A stretch of 54,065 nucleotides of DNA, taken from assembly GCA_021734865.1 (NCBI GenBank), contig JAIPIC010000003.1, forward strand, positions 1 to 54,065, written 5' to 3'. Of this stretch, positions 8,887 through 18,601 are shown piece after piece; the first letter of the stretch is position 1; every line of letters begins with the position of its first letter. Source of the DNA: Candidatus Woesearchaeota archaeon (GTDB taxonomy: Archaea > Nanobdellota > Nanobdellia > Woesearchaeales > JAIPIC01). A program made the position numbers and the translations under genes. Below the pieces are notes generated by a model that saw nothing but the letters and a program-made list of their open reading frames with translations, did not search any database and was not told where the DNA came from.

Positions 8887-10119
8887 ATGTCAATTTCAGA
8901 TGAACTTAAAAGGCGTGATATTGAACTTCTAGCGCCAGCATCAAATTGGGCAATGCTTATGGCAGCATTAAATAATGGTGCGAATAGTATTTATTTTGGC
9001 CTAAAAGAATTAAACATGAGGATAACAGCCCAAAATTTTAATCTTAAGGATATAGGCAAAATCGTAAAAAACTGCCATGAAATAGGAGCCAAAGCATATC
9101 TTACTTTAAACACAATAATCTATGATGATGAAATATTGCGTCTTAAGACTGTCTTAAAAAGTGCAAAGAAGTCGGGAATCGATGCTGTTATTGTATCTGA
9201 CATGGCGGCTATTTCCCTGTCCAAAGAAGCAGGGATACCCATACATATTTCGACTCAGGCATCGATATCCAATAGTAATGCTGCAGCAGAATACGCAGAA
9301 TTGGGCGCATCAACAATAAATCTTGCTAGAGAACTATCTCTTGAACAAATAAAGAAGATTAATGCAAATCTGAAACCTGGTTTTCCCAGAGTTGAAGTAT
9401 TCTGCCACGGGGCAATGTGCGTATCAATATCAGGCAGATGTTTCTTGAGTCAATTTGCCTATAATAAATCAGCCAACAGAGGTGACTGTATACAACCATG
9501 CAGACGTGAATATAAGATTACCGATCCGGAGACAGGACAAAAATTTGACTTGGCAAATAATTATATCATGTCGCCAAAGGATCTCTGCACAATTGAATTT
9601 ATCGATAAAATTCTTGAGACTGGTGTGGATGCTTTGAAAATTGAGGGACGAGCCAAGCAGCCAGAATATGTTGCTGTAGTCACAAGAGCATACAGGCAGG
9701 CGATTGATCTTTGGAAACAAGGAAAATTGACAAAAAAGAGCAAAGAGTCCCTTAAGGAAGAAATGCTGGAAGTGTACAATAGAGAATTCCATTCAGGATT
9801 CTATTTCTCAAAACCGCTTAAAGAGTTCACCGATGATTATGGGTCAAAATCAAGAACATATAAGTTATTTATAGGTAAAGTGATAAATTATTACGCAAGG
9901 AGCCAAGCTGCTGAAATTAAATTGAATACTGGAACCCTTTCGATAGATGATAAAATATACATAATGGGTCCAACAACAGGAGTCATAAAGCTGGCCATTA
10001 AAAGCATTCAGATTGACAACAAGAACGTGATTATCTCAAATAAAGGAGAAATTGTGGGTATTACTGTACCACAAAAAGTCAGGAAAAATGATGACGTATA
10101 CATCATAAAACAGAGATAA
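8887..10119 (+). CDS. Peptidase U32 family protein (possible tRNA/rRNA hydroxylation enzyme)
   Basis: U32 family members known from bacteria (TrhP/YegQ, RlhA/YdcP) hydroxylate RNA bases; others are annotated as peptidases. The N-terminus ELLAPASNWAMLMAAL with GANSIYFGL is typical. The family Cys set is visible: CHGAMC, GRCFLS and NRGDCIQPCRREY around residues 178-208, followed by SPKDL and a DALKIEGRAK block. The C-terminal beta-barrel-like domain (about 325-410) is present. The start ATG 8887 is chosen over the TTG at 8869 because a TATA-like CTTAAATATT sits at about 8856-8865, 27 nt upstream. It interrupts the surface-protein run and seems unrelated to it. Confidence 0.85.
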   Translation: MSISDELKRRDIELLAPASNWAMLMAALNNGANSIYFGLKELNMRITAQNFNLKDIGKIVKNCHEIGAKAYLTLNTIIYDDEILRLKTVLKSAKKSGIDAVIVSDMAAISLSKEAGIPIHISTQASISNSNAAAEYAELGASTINLARELSLEQIKKINANLKPGFPRVEVFCHGAMCVSISGRCFLSQFAYNKSANRGDCIQPCRREYKITDPETGQKFDLANNYIMSPKDLCTIEFIDKILETGVDALKIEGRAKQPEYVAVVTRAYRQAIDLWKQGKLTKKSKESLKEEMLEVYNREFHSGFYFSKPLKEFTDDYGSKSRTYKLFIGKVINYYARSQAAEIKLNTGTLSIDDKIYIMGPTTGVIKLAIKSIQIDNKNVIISNKGEIVGITVPQKVRKNDDVYIIKQR

Positions 10120-10297
10120 TATATTCAAAACCCAACTGATGATCTCTGTATTTTAAACTCACTGAAGGGTCGTGTCTCTGGAACTTAAATTACTTTTAGT
10201 CTGATTTCTTTGATTTATCAATAATTATTGCACCGAAAGCTATATAAATACTAAAATAATGAAATATCTTATTTTTAACAGTAAAAGAGGTGTTATA

Positions 10298-10852
10298 ATG
10301 GCATATTCAAAAAAAGGATCCCTTAACCTATCAATTAATGCTATCGTGGTGCTAATTCTTGCTATCACAATGTTAGGTCTGGGATTGACATTTATTACTA
10401 AGATTTTTGGGCAGGCTACCGGAGGATTAGGAGATGCTTTTGAAGGCATTGATAAGCAAAGGGTGGAGAAGTTAGAAAATACGTGTGACCAAGAAGTATG
10501 TTTAGAAAAATCAAAAATTGAATTGCAAAAAGGTAAAGAAACTGATTTGTATATATTGTTTAATAACGCGCTGTCGAGTGACGTGACCTTTGACCTTACT
10601 GGAACAGTCGATTGTCACGAGCTTGGTACAGGGGCACCCGATCAATGTGGAATAAACGATGCAGATTCTGTTGTTAATATGAGAGTAGATACTTCTGTGT
10701 TGGTTAAGAAAGGGGGTCAGCGGGCACTCCCAATATATTTTGAGGCAAAACCGAGCGCAACAAAGGGTACTTATATTTTTAATTTGGATATTACACAGAG
10801 TGATATGGCCTATGATACTATTGAATCTGTTACGGTCAATGTCAATATATAG
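10298..10852 (+). CDS. Pilin-like/secreted N-anchored protein, paralogue of the 12.6-kb gene
   Basis: MAYSKKGSLNLSINAIVVLILAI: a basic leader, a LxLSIN motif and one long hydrophobic helix, then an extracellular domain of about 150 residues that includes four Cys. The same leader plan (KKGLELSINFIVILVISI) occurs in the protein at 12,574, and the two share a C-terminal T-x-G-x-Y-x-F/I-N-I-x-(I/V) ending with D-x-Y-D-T-I, so they are paralogues. The start has a GAGGTG ribosome site 6-7 nt upstream; the earlier in-frame ATG at 10,259 has none. A TATA box (GCTATATAAATA) lies at about 10,239-10,250. First gene of an operon with the next two. Confidence 0.7.
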   Translation: MAYSKKGSLNLSINAIVVLILAITMLGLGLTFITKIFGQATGGLGDAFEGIDKQRVEKLENTCDQEVCLEKSKIELQKGKETDLYILFNNALSSDVTFDLTGTVDCHELGTGAPDQCGINDADSVVNMRVDTSVLVKKGGQRALPIYFEAKPSATKGTYIFNLDITQSDMAYDTIESVTVNVNI

Positions 10853-10858
10853 GTGATC

Positions 10859-11083
10859 ATGATGAAAAAAAGACTTACTCAAGGTGAAGAATTTGAGATT
10901 CTCAAGCTTGTTATTGACAAATTCCTATGGTTGGGATTTGGTATCATGGCACTTGGACTGTACAGGATTTTTGCAGTTTCTACAGTAAATATTTACAGGG
11001 AGTTCTCCTTTATGATCGCTGGTGGAATAATCTTAGTAATATTGCTGTATTTGCTGGTTAAAGAATATGAATTGTTGAAGTGA
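10859..11083 (+). CDS. Small two-helix membrane protein
   Basis: About 74 aa. A short charged N-terminus precedes two predicted membrane helices (about residues 23-40 and 50-66 by eye) and a charged tail. An AGGTGAT ribosome site overlaps the stop of the previous gene; either ATG at 10,859 or 10,862 could be used. It ends in a 4-bp GTGA overlap with the Cys-rich lipoprotein gene, so the three genes are probably co-translated. It could be an assembly or anchor protein for its secreted neighbours; no family recognised. Confidence 0.6.
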   Translation: MMKKRLTQGEEFEILKLVIDKFLWLGFGIMALGLYRIFAVSTVNIYREFSFMIAGGIILVILLYLLVKEYELLK

Positions 11084-12519
11084 AGTTTGTGAAAGCAATA
11101 GAGATTGGAAAAATCATGAAGTCCAGGATAATTTTTAATTTATTTGTTTTTTTTATTCTTATTTTTTCACTTTTTCTCACCGGGTGTGGTGGAGAGTGCG
11201 AGACTATAGGTGATTGTCCAAATAAGGAATGTTATACTAAGAGATGTACATCAGATAAAAAATGTGAATACGATGTAAAATCAGACTGCTGCGGTAATAA
11301 TAAATGTGAAGATGGAGAGAATAAATGTACTTGCGGTACTGATTGTGGTCAGTGTTCAGGCTTAGTTGGTGAATATCTAGAAATGAAATGCACATCCGGA
11401 AATGAATGTGTAGAGTTAATTAAAGATTCAATACATAAAGTGGTTACAGATACGAAAAAACTTAAGGATGTTGAAATTGATATAGTCACAGAATACAGAC
11501 AACCCTTTAATGTTGACACAGACGAAATCAAATTATCAATAAAGTCAAATCAGGACCTTACAACAAAAACAAATGTCATGGTGGACAGCATACAATTGGT
11601 CTTAATCAAATCAGGAGCAAGAAATGTGCTTTATGAAACTGATGTTGGTCTGGGATTATACAATAAGGATTCTGAGATTGATTTTTCTTTACCTCTCAGA
11701 TTTTCATCTGAAGAACCCGAAACAGAATACCTAACTTTGGCTATCGCTTACAGTTATGATGAGTTTAAGAGTAACAGTAAATCAAAAGTATCTGATAGTA
11801 TCGATATCCGATTGAAAGAAAAGATAACTCTCGTAGATCCTGAAGGCGAAACCTGTCCATCATCATGTGATGATGACAACGACTGCACAAAAGATATTTG
11901 CAGCGAAGCAACAGGGTATAAATGCAAACATGAACCCCAGACTGACTGTGCGTCAAATGGAATATGCGAAACTAATGAGAATAAATGTACTGCTTCATTC
12001 GACTGTGGCCCATGCAGCGGTCCATATCTATCGACAATGGAGCTTGAATGCGATCAAAAAATATGTTATAAAAAAGTAATCTCAAGCCAGACAAAGACTC
12101 AAACACAGGAAAAATCTCTGTCCGTATGTGAATTGGATATACGAATCTCATACACTAACCCTTTTGATGGCAAGAATGACAATATTTCTCTTGATATAAG
12201 CATGCTTAATGCAAATAGCATATTTGTATCTCCTTTTGTAATAAAAGACATTGAATTATACGAGGGTAGCATATTGATCGGAGAGACTGTTGTTGAAGGA
12301 AACCTTGCTGGTCCAGGCAAATCTATTAATGATATTAGTGTCCCCCTCAATATCCCTTTTGAATTTGACGAAATGGAAAAAGCCATTAGCGTCAAAATCA
12401 ATTATGAATACAGCAAGTTACAGAACCAGGAGAAGGTTGGACCTTTTAGGGATTCCTTCTCAATACGGTTGGCAGATAAGATTGTATTTGCAAATACAGG
12501 TATTATTGAAGGAAGATAA
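11080..12519 (+). CDS. Cys-rich lipoprotein-like surface protein with internal duplication
   Basis: A 479-aa protein with a hydrophobic N-terminal segment ending LFLTGCGG, a lipobox-like site. The mature part is duplicated: a Cys-rich module (about residues 38-93, with CGNNKCEDGENKCTCGTDCG) plus a beta-rich domain of about 160 residues, then a second Cys-rich module (about 258-312, with SNGICETNENKCTASFDCG) plus a second beta-rich domain. The corresponding phrases EYRQPFNVDTDEI and SYTNPFDGKNDNI in the two halves align. The start is a GTG overlapping the previous stop (GTGA); ATG 11,116 is an alternative. Probably an extracellular structural or adhesion protein working with the pilin-like neighbours. 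Confidence 0.65.
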   Translation: MKFVKAIEIGKIMKSRIIFNLFVFFILIFSLFLTGCGGECETIGDCPNKECYTKRCTSDKKCEYDVKSDCCGNNKCEDGENKCTCGTDCGQCSGLVGEYLEMKCTSGNECVELIKDSIHKVVTDTKKLKDVEIDIVTEYRQPFNVDTDEIKLSIKSNQDLTTKTNVMVDSIQLVLIKSGARNVLYETDVGLGLYNKDSEIDFSLPLRFSSEEPETEYLTLAIAYSYDEFKSNSKSKVSDSIDIRLKEKITLVDPEGETCPSSCDDDNDCTKDICSEATGYKCKHEPQTDCASNGICETNENKCTASFDCGPCSGPYLSTMELECDQKICYKKVISSQTKTQTQEKSLSVCELDIRISYTNPFDGKNDNISLDISMLNANSIFVSPFVIKDIELYEGSILIGETVVEGNLAGPGKSINDISVPLNIPFEFDEMEKAISVKINYEYSKLQNQEKVGPFRDSFSIRLADKIVFANTGIIEGR

Positions 12520-12573
12520 CAAATTTGCTTGAACAAACACTATTCGTACCATCAATATTTGTGAGATCAGAAA

Positions 12574-13113
12574 ATGAGAAAGATGAATAAAAAGGGACTG
12601 GAATTATCAATTAATTTTATTGTTATACTTGTCATATCAATCGCAATATTTGGTATGGGAATCTATTTTGTATCGACTATCTTTATAGGATCAAGCGATG
12701 TGATTAAGACCATATCTCAACAGGAAGAAACGCAACTTGAGAAGCGGCTAATGACTGGCAGAGAAAAAGTGGTCATACCTATTGAGACTAAGACCATGAA
12801 AAGAGGAGAGGCAGTCGTTTTTGGAATTGGAATATTCAATAATATGGGAAGCACTAAGACTTTTTCAGTTGATGTGACACCAGGACCAATGTATAAAGAA
12901 GATAGGTCTATTGAACTTACACCCACGCCTGGAGTGGTGACAGAGAATCCCGTTGATCAGATTGTGAAGAACAATGAGTATAAAATTGCTAGACTTACTG
13001 TAAGAGCACCACCAAATACTGATAAAGGAAGATATCAAATTAACATTCAGGTCAAGGATGATACTGGTGCAGATTATGATACAATCAGATTGATATATAT
13101 TAATGTTGAATAG
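12574..13113 (+). CDS. Pilin-like N-anchored protein, paralogue of the 10.3-kb gene
   Basis: A 179-aa protein with leader MRKMNKKGLELSINFIV followed by a hydrophobic helix, then a charged amphipathic stretch and a beta-rich extracellular domain ending in a GRYQINIQVKDD-type strand. Its architecture matches the protein at 10,298. The start could be 12,574 or the ATG nine bases later; a weak GTGAGATC lies upstream. It closes the surface locus and faces dxs convergently. Confidence 0.7.
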   Translation: MRKMNKKGLELSINFIVILVISIAIFGMGIYFVSTIFIGSSDVIKTISQQEETQLEKRLMTGREKVVIPIETKTMKRGEAVVFGIGIFNNMGSTKTFSVDVTPGPMYKEDRSIELTPTPGVVTENPVDQIVKNNEYKIARLTVRAPPNTDKGRYQINIQVKDDTGADYDTIRLIYINVE

Positions 13114-13158
13114 TATATCTGTTTAGAAGATGGGTAAACTTTGAAATACTTATTTTGG

Positions 13159-14991
13159 TCATATCCTTCTGATAACATCAAATATTTTCTTCTCGGACAG
13201 TCCGATTTCATCCAGTAGGGTAGACCTCGAACCATGTTCAATGAAGCGATCGGGAATTCCAAGTGTTTTGATTTTAACCTTACTGTCACTCATTTCTTCA
13301 AGTATTGAACTCGCAAATCCTCCTTTGCATGAATTCTCTTCGACAATAATGGCCTTACCAATTCTTTTGATATAATTGATTATCTTTTTGTCCACAGGCT
13401 TGATGAACCTTGCATTGATTAAGCCAACAGGTACCAAATGCGAATCATTGTACCGATTAACTGCGTTTCTTGCGGGCTTGACCATAGAACCCACTGCAAT
13501 GACTACTGCTTTCTTGCCACGTACAAGGAGCTCAGACGACCCTTTTTCGATATACTTTTTTCTTGGAGTCTTCTCTGGTTCCATCCCCTTTGGATATCTG
13601 ATAGCTACGGGGCATTTGTACTTTATTGCAGACCAAAGAAGATTTCGCAGTTCATCCTGATTTCTTGGAGAAGCAATGCACATATTTGGAATATGCCTAA
13701 GATATGAAATATCAAATGCACCATGGTGGGTGGGTCCGTCTTCGCCGACCAGACCCGATCGGTCTATAGCTAAGATTACCGGTAGGTTCTGCAAAGCGAC
13801 ATCATGTATTAATTGATCATACGACCGTTGAAGAAAAGTAGAATATATTGCAACGAATGGGATCAACCCTTCTTTAGCCATGGCTGCTGCAAATGTAACT
13901 GCATGTTGTTCAGCAATACCAACATCAAAAAACCTGTTAGGATACTTCCTTCTGAATTCTGATAGACCAGTACCTTCACACATTGCAGCAGTCACTGCAA
14001 CAACTTTCTTATTACTGGCTGCAATTTTGCATAGCGTATCGCCAAAAACTGAACTATAGCTAATCCCTTCTTTCTTTTTAGATTTCCCATTTGTCTTGTC
14101 AAACAATCCAATTCCGTGAAACCTTGTTGAATCATTTTCTGCATGGGAAAACCCCTTTCCTTTTTTTGTCTTAAGATGTATCAAAATAGGACCTTTTGCT
14201 TTCTTGGCCTCCTTAAATGAACGTATAATCTGTGGGATATTATGTCCATTAACAGGACCAATATATTCTATTCCTAACTTCTCGAAAAGAAAATTAGGAC
14301 TCGCTGCTCTCTTTAGATTATCTTTCAGTTCAAGAAGCTCAGATTTGTATGCAGGTTTAACCGATTTTAATAGGTTATTTATTGTATACCTTACCTGTCT
14401 GTAAATCTTAGTCTTGGTTATTCTTCCAGTATATTTTGATAATGCCCCAACATTATTAGAAATTGACATCTTATTATCATTTAGGACAATAATAACCTTA
14501 GTCTGAAGATACCCAATATTATTTAATCCTTCAAATGCCATCCCTCCTGTAAGAGCACCGTCCCCAATTACACAGATAACCTCATGTTTCTCTCCTTTTA
14601 GGTCTCTAGCTTTTGCAAAACCTGCTCCGATTGACAAAGAAGTACTGGCATGACCAACATCAAACTGATCGTGTTTGCACTCAGAAGTTTTAGGGAATCC
14701 TGATATCCCTCCTTTCATCCTGAGGCTGTTGAAACGATCTTTCCTGCCCGTCAGAATCTTATGAGCATATGCCTGATGCCCCACATCCCAAATAAACTTA
14801 TCTTTTGGACTATTAAATAAATAATGCATAACAACTGTAAGTTCGACAACACCAAGAGAAGAGGCAAGGTGTCCCCCAGTATTACACACTGAATTGACTA
14901 AAAATTCCCTAATCTCACTGGATAAAATCGATAGCTCGCTAATTTTGAGCTTTTTCAAATCATCGACATTATTTATCTTTTCAATAATCAT
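13159..14991 (-). CDS. dxs: 1-deoxy-D-xylulose-5-phosphate synthase
   Basis: A thiamine-diphosphate enzyme that condenses pyruvate and glyceraldehyde 3-phosphate to DXP, precursor of MEP-pathway isoprenoids and of thiamine/pyridoxal. The 610 aa are full length. Visible signatures: HLASSLGVVELT and the FIWDVGHQAY histidine block, the ThDP motif GDGALTGGMAFEGLNN, GPVNGH, the transketolase pyrimidine-domain block GIAEQHAVTFAAAMA with the catalytic Glu, the RSGLVGEDGPTHHG block, and a C-terminal transketolase domain. It follows a 43-aa gene by 2 bp on the same strand. Archaea normally use mevalonate, so a complete dxs here is unusual; dxr and isp genes are not in this window. Confidence 0.95.
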   Translation of the reverse strand: MIIEKINNVDDLKKLKISELSILSSEIREFLVNSVCNTGGHLASSLGVVELTVVMHYLFNSPKDKFIWDVGHQAYAHKILTGRKDRFNSLRMKGGISGFPKTSECKHDQFDVGHASTSLSIGAGFAKARDLKGEKHEVICVIGDGALTGGMAFEGLNNIGYLQTKVIIVLNDNKMSISNNVGALSKYTGRITKTKIYRQVRYTINNLLKSVKPAYKSELLELKDNLKRAASPNFLFEKLGIEYIGPVNGHNIPQIIRSFKEAKKAKGPILIHLKTKKGKGFSHAENDSTRFHGIGLFDKTNGKSKKKEGISYSSVFGDTLCKIAASNKKVVAVTAAMCEGTGLSEFRRKYPNRFFDVGIAEQHAVTFAAAMAKEGLIPFVAIYSTFLQRSYDQLIHDVALQNLPVILAIDRSGLVGEDGPTHHGAFDISYLRHIPNMCIASPRNQDELRNLLWSAIKYKCPVAIRYPKGMEPEKTPRKKYIEKGSSELLVRGKKAVVIAVGSMVKPARNAVNRYNDSHLVPVGLINARFIKPVDKKIINYIKRIGKAIIVEENSCKGGFASSILEEMSDSKVKIKTLGIPDRFIEHGSRSTLLDEIGLSEKKIFDVIRRI

Positions 14992-14993
14992 CT

Positions 14994-15125
14994 TTAAGAA
15001 GCAATATTATAACTACTGATTTTAATCCCTTGATGTCTAAGATGTTCAACTATCTCATTGTTGAGTTTGATCATTGAAACCAGCATTAATTCATCAATCT
15101 CCTGAATGCCCTCAAGGTTCTCCAT
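14994..15125 (-). CDS. 43-aa leader gene co-transcribed with dxs
   Basis: Begins MENLEGIQEIDELMLVSM and ends KISSYNIAS; acidic first half, amphipathic helix, no Cys. The stop is 2 bp before the dxs ATG. A minus-strand TATA box (centred about 15,151) lies 26 nt upstream of ATG 15,125, as for other leaderless genes here, which supports this start over the upstream in-frame codons. It resembles the helical half of chorismate mutase-like or small regulatory helices only vaguely. Unknown function. Confidence 0.5.
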   Translation of the reverse strand: MENLEGIQEIDELMLVSMIKLNNEIVEHLRHQGIKISSYNIAS

Positions 15126-15356
15126 CGGAAAAAAGAGAGCTATAATTTTATATAAACTTATTGTTGCACATTTGGTTGGTACTGAATTACATAGTTTTCT
15201 ATCGAACAACTTAAAGGAAGGCACCTTCTATTATAATTTAATAGATATAGGTGGGTCCAAAGAGGACAATTAAATAGCCAAATTAATACAAAACTTTATA
15301 TATTAGTTTTTTTGTATTCGTACTATTGGGGAGTTTAAAAAAAGAGGTGTAGGTTA

Positions 15357-16649
15357 ATGACTAGAGATAATGGATATATTAGCACTCATAAGGAAAAAAT
15401 ACCATTCCGTTTAAGGATTGGATTTGCCTATATATTTCTTGTTGTGCTACCTATTATATATTTCATTACTAATTCAGCCCCTTCAAATGTTTATATATAC
15501 TGGTCTCTGGTTGTGATAATAGCATCATCCAATGTTTTTTTCTTTATGTTCATAACAAAATTTGCAAGTGATTCAGAAGAATTGAGTAATAAGTTCCATA
15601 TGCTTGCAAAGGGGAATTTCCAAGCTGATACTTCCATAAAAGAGGGAGAGACACAAATTGGTAGGATGGTAAATTCATTCCGACGAATAAAGAATTTCTT
15701 CCAAGAGCTTATAAAAACAATTGGCGTCAATTTTGAAAAGATGAGCCGTGTCTCACAGGACTTAATAACAGCTTCTGGAGAAGTAAATGCTTCAACTGAA
15801 GAAATTTCTTCAACTGTTCAGGAGATTGCGCGTGGAGCTCAAAGACAATCAAAACAGGTCAATCAGATTGCACACAATGTTAAAACATTTACTGATCAAA
15901 TAAAAAATGTGGCTGAGAAAATGACCACAGTTTCAAAATCAACTGAGCTTGCGAATAAGAATGCTTTGGAAGGAAATAAATCAGCACAGGAAGCAAATGC
16001 TAAGATAATGGCTATTAAAAATACTGTCAGTAATTCCGGAAAAGTTGTGCAGAGTCTGGGTGAGAAAAGTAAAGAAATTAACAAGATTATTGAAGTCATT
16101 GATGATATAAGCGAGCAGACTAATATGCTTGCACTGAATGCAAATATAGAAGCAGCGAGGGCAGGAGAAGCTGGTCGTGGGTTTGCAGTTGTCGCAGATG
16201 AAGTCAGAAAGCTAGCAGAGCAGTCTCAAAAAGCTACACAGCAGATATCAACTCTTATTACAGATATCCAACAGTCAACATCAAATGCAGTTGATACAAT
16301 GGCGTCTGGCGAAAAGCATGTTGAGGAAGGTGCTGAGGTCATCAATAACGCTTTAATCAGCCTGGAAGGTATATCAGCGATAATCAATAATATTAACAAT
16401 ATGACCTCAGAGGCTGAAAACATTATCAATGGTCAGGTTAAGATAGTTGATCAGATCAACACCTCCATGAATGAAATTAGTGCAATTACGGAGGAAAATG
16501 CAGCAGGAAGCGAAGAAGTTTCAGCTTCTATCCAGGAGACGACCTCAACCATACAACAACTCACAAATTATTCTACTGATTTATCAAAATCGATAGAGGA
16601 TATGACTAATGTCCTAAAACAATATGGTTTTGAAGTCAATACAAAATGA
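15357..16649 (+). CDS. Methyl-accepting chemotaxis protein
   Basis: A 430-aa chemoreceptor. Two membrane helices (about residues 21-40 and 47-67) are separated by a very short loop, so there is no large extracellular sensor domain. A HAMP-like region follows (about 68-120), then a long coiled-coil signalling domain. The highly conserved hairpin tip with [20 protein letters not shown] and [15 protein letters not shown] binds CheA/CheW. Promoter: TATA AACTTTATATATT at about 15,292-15,304. A GAGGTG ribosome site precedes the ATG. The stop overlaps cheW by 4 bp. It probably senses membrane or cytoplasmic state, or signals through partners; cheA and cheY are not in the window. Confidence 0.92.
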   Translation: MTRDNGYISTHKEKIPFRLRIGFAYIFLVVLPIIYFITNSAPSNVYIYWSLVVIIASSNVFFFMFITKFASDSEELSNKFHMLAKGNFQADTSIKEGETQIGRMVNSFRRIKNFFQELIKTIGVNFEKMSRVSQDLITASGEVNASTEEISSTVQEIARGAQRQSKQVNQIAHNVKTFTDQIKNVAEKMTTVSKSTELANKNALEGNKSAQEANAKIMAIKNTVSNSGKVVQSLGEKSKEINKIIEVIDDISEQTNMLALNANIEAARAGEAGRGFAVVADEVRKLAEQSQKATQQISTLITDIQQSTSNAVDTMASGEKHVEEGAEVINNALISLEGISAIINNINNMTSEAENIINGQVKIVDQINTSMNEISAITEENAAGSEEVSASIQETTSTIQQLTNYSTDLSKSIEDMTNVLKQYGFEVNTK

Positions 16650-17164
16650 GCGAATTGTCTGAAGCCAGTATTAAAATTCATGAATCAAAACCTGAAGATA
16701 ATGATGAGATTCTCGATGAGGAAACAGAATTTGTTATGTTTAAGGTCGCAGAAGAAGAATTTGGAATTGACGTCAAGTTTGTAAAAGAAATCATTAAGAT
16801 GGATGTCATCACCCGAATACCTAACTCTAAATTATATCTTAAAGGGGTAATCAACCTGAGAGGCGGCATTGTCCCAATAGTTGATTTTGCACAAAGGATG
16901 GGAATGGATGATATTGAGTCAGATGAAAATCACATCATGGTTCTTGATATTAACAAAAAACAAATTGGTCTAATCGTGAAATCTGCAACAGAAGTTGTAC
17001 TTTTGGACAAGCAAAATATAAAACCAGCTCCTGCAATAATCACAAAAAAAGTAAAGGGAGAATACATTAGTGGAGTTGGTTTGATCGACAGCAGATTGAT
17101 TATAATTCTTGACCTAGAGATAATGTTTAAGGATGATCAATTGATCGGCACAGGACAAGCATAA
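16646..17164 (+). CDS. cheW: Chemotaxis coupling protein CheW
   Basis: 172 aa. After a 25-residue acidic N-terminal extension comes the CheW SH3-like double barrel: [21 protein letters not shown], the [24 protein letters not shown] block that contacts receptor and CheA, and the [13 protein letters not shown] and [16 protein letters not shown] strands. It is translated with the MCP gene through an ATGA overlap. It links the receptor array to CheA, which must be encoded elsewhere. Confidence 0.92.
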   Translation: MSELSEASIKIHESKPEDNDEILDEETEFVMFKVAEEEFGIDVKFVKEIIKMDVITRIPNSKLYLKGVINLRGGIVPIVDFAQRMGMDDIESDENHIMVLDINKKQIGLIVKSATEVVLLDKQNIKPAPAIITKKVKGEYISGVGLIDSRLIIILDLEIMFKDDQLIGTGQA

Positions 17165-17196
17165 AACATATAAATTGATTTACTACCTAATTTCTT

Positions 17197-18498
17197 ATGA
17201 ATATTAGATGTGTTCGATGCAAAGGTCGAGGAGAATGCGGACGGAAGAGTTGTGCTCATGCAGTTCGCATGAAAAGCAGAAAAAAATTAAAACCCAAACA
17301 GCACTATTTTGGTGAGACTCCAAATATCTTTGTTGGTCGTTACGGTTATCCAAACATTAGTCTGGGACTTCTTTCCATTGAAGAATATGATATGCATGAT
17401 GATCCAGTCGCTTGGTACAACAATAAATATTCAATTCAGAGCATATCCGATCTGCGTACAGAACTCGTGAATTCTTCATTAAAGACTAATATTAATGTGG
17501 TCCGGAAAAATCCTCAACATACCAAAATATCTCAATCAGACCCAACAAGCATAGATATATTTAGCAATAATTCTGCAAAGTATTCACGAAATGATCTTGT
17601 AAATGCTGATTCCACACGATTGCTTGAGATATCACAAGAAGTGGCGATGGCATCCAAACCAGTAGATGTGGAGATTTCGTTGAAGAAAGTTCCGCAATTC
17701 TCTATTGATTTTAGTGATCAAATAACTCCTTTTGGACCTTCAGTTGAACTCCACAAGGCATCACTAACAGAAAATGCGAAGATACCTAGCCATGTTGAGA
17801 AGGTATATTCCGACGATGAACAAAAAACCGGTCAAGCGATAGAATATCTTTGTAAGCACAACTATGACGAGCATTACATTACTAAAATAATGAGTAGTGG
17901 TTCATTAGGATTAAAAACAGACCGGAAACTGGTCCCATCCAGATGGGCAATCACTGCAACAGACGACTCGATTAGCAAACTACAGATAACAAAAATAAAA
18001 AATTTCAATCAACATGAGGTGGCAGCATATTTTGGTGGTCATCTAGGCAATTATTACCTAATACTCACATTTCCTGATATCTTCAGGTACGAATTATTTG
18101 AAACATACGTACCTTCTAATGGGAATACATTCAAGCCAATGACTGATTATGAGAACCATCTTGGAAGGACTAGTTATGCTAAAGAGACCGCTGGCGGATA
18201 TTATGCAGCCCGTCTTGCATTAACAGAAGCATTACTCAGAATAAAGAAACAGGCTTCCTGCCTAGTCCTGAGATTCATTACAGATGAATATACCAATCCT
18301 CTTGGAGTATGGGTTGTCAGGCAGGCATCCAGAGATGCAATGTCCAATAAGCCTATAACATTCTCTGATGCTGACTTAATGATAAAATATACAAAAGCAC
18401 TTGTGCAGAAGAAGTTTGGTTATGATATTGCAGAAATTCTATCAAGGAGCAAGTTATATAACGAGGTCCACAAACAATTAAAACTTGGCTGCTTTTAA
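17197..18498 (+). CDS. nreA: Archaeal Nre-family DNA repair protein
   Basis: Nre proteins act in archaeal DNA repair and bind PCNA. The N-terminal zinc module has C5, C8, C14 and C19 in the first 19 residues (CVRCKGRGECGRKSC). The family core begins about residue 35 with QHYFGETPNIFVGRYGYPN, and an LVPSRWAITATDD block lies in the C-terminal half. The chain ends QLKLGCF, matching a PIP-box pattern Q-x-x-L-x-x-F without the second aromatic. Length 433 aa is normal. A TATA-like ACATATAAATT (about 17,168) is 27 nt before the ATG (leaderless). Confidence 0.9.
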   Translation: MNIRCVRCKGRGECGRKSCAHAVRMKSRKKLKPKQHYFGETPNIFVGRYGYPNISLGLLSIEEYDMHDDPVAWYNNKYSIQSISDLRTELVNSSLKTNINVVRKNPQHTKISQSDPTSIDIFSNNSAKYSRNDLVNADSTRLLEISQEVAMASKPVDVEISLKKVPQFSIDFSDQITPFGPSVELHKASLTENAKIPSHVEKVYSDDEQKTGQAIEYLCKHNYDEHYITKIMSSGSLGLKTDRKLVPSRWAITATDDSISKLQITKIKNFNQHEVAAYFGGHLGNYYLILTFPDIFRYELFETYVPSNGNTFKPMTDYENHLGRTSYAKETAGGYYAARLALTEALLRIKKQASCLVLRFITDEYTNPLGVWVVRQASRDAMSNKPITFSDADLMIKYTKALVQKKFGYDIAEILSRSKLYNEVHKQLKLGCF

Positions 18499-18601
18499 CT
18501 CTTCATTTAAATAAATTTTAATACTTAATATTGAATTTCAATACTTAATATTATCAATTATTTTGTCTTAGATTAGTAATCTTGGTAGGAGGTAGAAATC
18601 T

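Noticed and set aside
15126-15224. Longer start for the 43-aa gene before dxs
   Set aside because: The extension contains the TATA box on the minus strand and would precede the likely transcription start.
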